From NCBI GenBank assembly GCA_017455385.1, contig JAFTBD010000072.1, positions 1 through 25,586 on the forward strand: 25,586 bases of DNA, given 5' to 3'. The notes below the pieces were generated by a model. It searched no databases. It saw only the letters and a list, made by a program, of their open reading frames with translations, and had not been told where the DNA came from. Below are positions 24,900 through 25,586 of the stretch, piece by piece; the stretch's first letter is position 1, and every line of letters starts with the position of its first letter. The position numbers and the translations under genes were made by a program. Source of the stretch: Clostridia bacterium (GTDB taxonomy: Bacteria; Bacillota; Clostridia; Christensenellales; CAG-1252).

Positions 24900-24965
24900 G
24901 GTCCGAATGCTCGCCCTTATCTCAAATAAGGGCGCGGACCTCATCCGAACGCGGCGGATCGCCGC
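24900..24965 (-). promoter_or_regulatory. Leader hairpins before the lipoprotein gene
   Basis: The 5' leader holds two strong hairpins. One joins CGCCCTTAT (24912-24920) to ATAAGGGCG (24926-24934) around a 5-base loop, with an outer 6-bp GGTCCG/CGGACC helix (24900-24905, 24935-24940) and a 6-base bulge. The other joins GCGGCG (24951-24956) to CGCCGC (24960-24965). The first ends only five bases from the GGAGG site (24890-24894), close enough to influence ribosome binding or RNA stability. Confidence 0.55.
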
Positions 24966-24977
24966 CGCTGAAACGAG

Positions 24978-25021
24978 ATAATGTTAAAAACATTATAATC
25001 GAGATCATATAGTCTTGTCAA
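24978..25021 (-). promoter_or_regulatory. Consensus promoter with overlapping palindrome, driving the lipoprotein (and possibly helicase) gene
   Basis: On the minus strand a perfect TTGACA (25021-25016) and perfect TATAAT (24997-24992) are 18 bp apart; the start would be near 24985, leaving a ~100-base leader. A perfect 8-bp inverted repeat, ATAATGTT (24978-24985) and AACATTAT (24989-24996) with three A between, covers the -10 box and start site. This is the position of a repressor operator. No regulator gene lies in the window. Confidence 0.8.
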
Positions 25022-25339
25022 TGCCCGTTTTTTCAGAGGGCGCTGATGAACTTTTTGGGCATAAGCCCAATCCTGCCGCGCCTGCCGCGCGAAAAAGACA
25101 CATCGAATTGACACTTTCGAGACAGAAAGAGGGCGAGAGTGCCTTGGAAAAGAGTAGGGCGAGATCAAGGGACTCCAAGGGACTTTTGGGAAGACTGCGA
25201 CGCAAGGGAGGCGTAGGGACTTCAAGGGACTTAATAGGCGCATCGGGCTATTCTGTCGTCCAAATGTGTGCGTCGCTTCGCTTTATTGCGGAATGCGGAA
25301 CTTGATCCAATGCGGAATTGAAGCGCTGACGCTTTATTT
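25022..25339. other. Intergenic stretch with AAGGGACT repeats, no gene supported
   Basis: AAGGGACT occurs at 25167-25174, 25177-25184 and 25224-25231, with TAGGGACT at 25214-25221, and once more right after the gtrA-like gene at 1369-1376. A 9-base direct repeat (CTGCCGCGC) lies near 25073-25091. The only open frames (about 96 codons on each strand) have repeat-like, low-quality sequence and no good ribosome binding site. I see no promoter or gene here; it reads as extragenic repeat debris. Confidence 0.5.
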
Positions 25340-25409
25340 AATTAGGAATTATGAATTAGGAATTGAGGTAACGCGCAGAGCGCGATCCTAATAATTCTCC
25401 AAAGAATTA
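25340..25409. repeat. AT-rich extragenic repeats and hairpins
   Basis: AATTAGGAATT is repeated at 25340-25350 and 25354-25364. Then CGCGC/GCGCG (25372-25376, 25380-25384) forms a 5-bp hairpin and TAATTCT/AGAATTA (25392-25398, 25403-25409) a 7-bp hairpin with a CCAA loop. The composition differs sharply from the genes and marks the edge of the structured region that follows. Confidence 0.55.
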
Positions 25410-25431
25410 CTTAAAAAAGAGAGCGGAGATA

Positions 25432-25586
25432 GGCGCCGAGCAAGTAGGCTTGCGAAAGACAAGGCAAGCCGTATGCGGACGCGCCGATGAACGCTCGACA
25501 AACCGCGAACGAGACGAAAGTCTCGGAGCAGCAAGGCAGTATGCCGATATGTCGCGTAAGAGACTGCGTCAGCGGTCTCGGCGACA
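25432..25586 (+). ncRNA. Candidate structured non-coding RNA, cut by the window end
   Basis: A run of perfect hairpins in purine-rich DNA without an open frame: GGCTTGC/GCAAGCC (25447-25453, 25464-25470), closed by GGCGC/GCGCC (25432-25436, 25481-25485); CGAGAC/GTCTCG with a GAAA tetraloop (25510-25525); GGCA/TGCC (25535-25545); and an 8-bp stem with one wobble and a GTCA loop (25560-25579). CGCCGAG (25434-25440) can also pair with CTCGGCG (25577-25583), and CGAGC (25437-25441) with GCTCG (25493-25497), allowing a closing helix or pseudoknot. The GNRA loop and unpaired purines favour the plus strand. It does not match tRNA, tmRNA, RNase P, SRP or 6S sequences that I know. Confidence 0.5.

Noticed and set aside
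25015..25305. 96-codon plus-strand frame in the intergenic region
   Set aside because: Built on AAGGGACT repeats, no ribosome binding site and no fold-like pattern; overlaps the -35 box of the lipoprotein promoter.
25466..25478. Resemblance to the start of group II intron domain V (AAGCCGTATGCGG)
   Set aside because: The matching second arm with a GAAA-type loop and the CGTACGGTT end are missing, and no reverse transcriptase is nearby.

Overview
The window looks like a piece of chromosome from an uncultured, moderately GC-rich (high 50s % by eye) low-oxygen Firmicute of the Clostridia type, probably a gut commensal. I base this on the strong AGGAGG ribosome binding sites, near-consensus sigma-A promoters, a BspA-type leucine-rich-repeat protein, clostridial-style AroC and MutY sequences, and a very large lipid-anchored surface protein with gut-Firmicute repeat types. 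A more exact taxon cannot be read from the sequence.

Layout. Bases 1-1348: the 3' part of lysS with its terminator, then an orphan AT-richer membrane-protein gene with its own terminator. Bases 1378-4280: a GtrA-family membrane protein on the minus strand, divergent from a three-gene plus-strand unit (LRR membrane protein and two tandem paralogous small proteins) that ends in a strong terminator. Bases 4342-7186: a frameshifted pyridoxamine-oxidase-like gene, galE, and a membrane-anchored ComEC-like metallo-beta-lactamase-fold hydrolase. Bases 7194-7589: a small hydrophobic protein with its own near-consensus promoter and a terminator. Bases 7657-13066: a tightly packed aromatic amino-acid operon (aroF-tyrA-aroA-aroC-chorismate mutase) whose last gene is mutY; the genes overlap or abut. 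The first four enzymes plus chorismate mutase make DAHP, EPSP, chorismate, prephenate and the tyrosine branch; aroB, aroD/Q, aroE, aroK and pheA are not in the window.

Bases 13043-13267 separate the convergent mutY and helicase genes and hold a foldable element closed by a 9-bp inverted repeat. Bases 13268-24884 are two very large minus-strand genes only 31 bp apart. The upstream one encodes a 2,333-residue lipoprotein with a hexapeptide stalk, eight two-part beta-sandwich-like repeats and a C-terminal SGNH hydrolase with all four catalytic blocks. The downstream one encodes a 1,527-residue DUF4011-SF1 helicase-nuclease-DUF3320 protein of a type linked to phage defence. They may share one transcript starting at a TTGACA/TATAAT promoter near 25,000 that is overlapped by a perfect 8-bp palindrome and followed by strong leader hairpins.

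Bases 25022-25586 hold no convincing gene: there are AAGGGACT repeats, AT-rich extragenic repeats, and at the edge a dense array of perfect hairpins (one with a GAAA tetraloop) that I read as a candidate structured non-coding RNA cut by the window end. The best leads for something undescribed are this RNA candidate, the element at 13080-13200, and the giant SGNH lipoprotein/helicase-nuclease pair.
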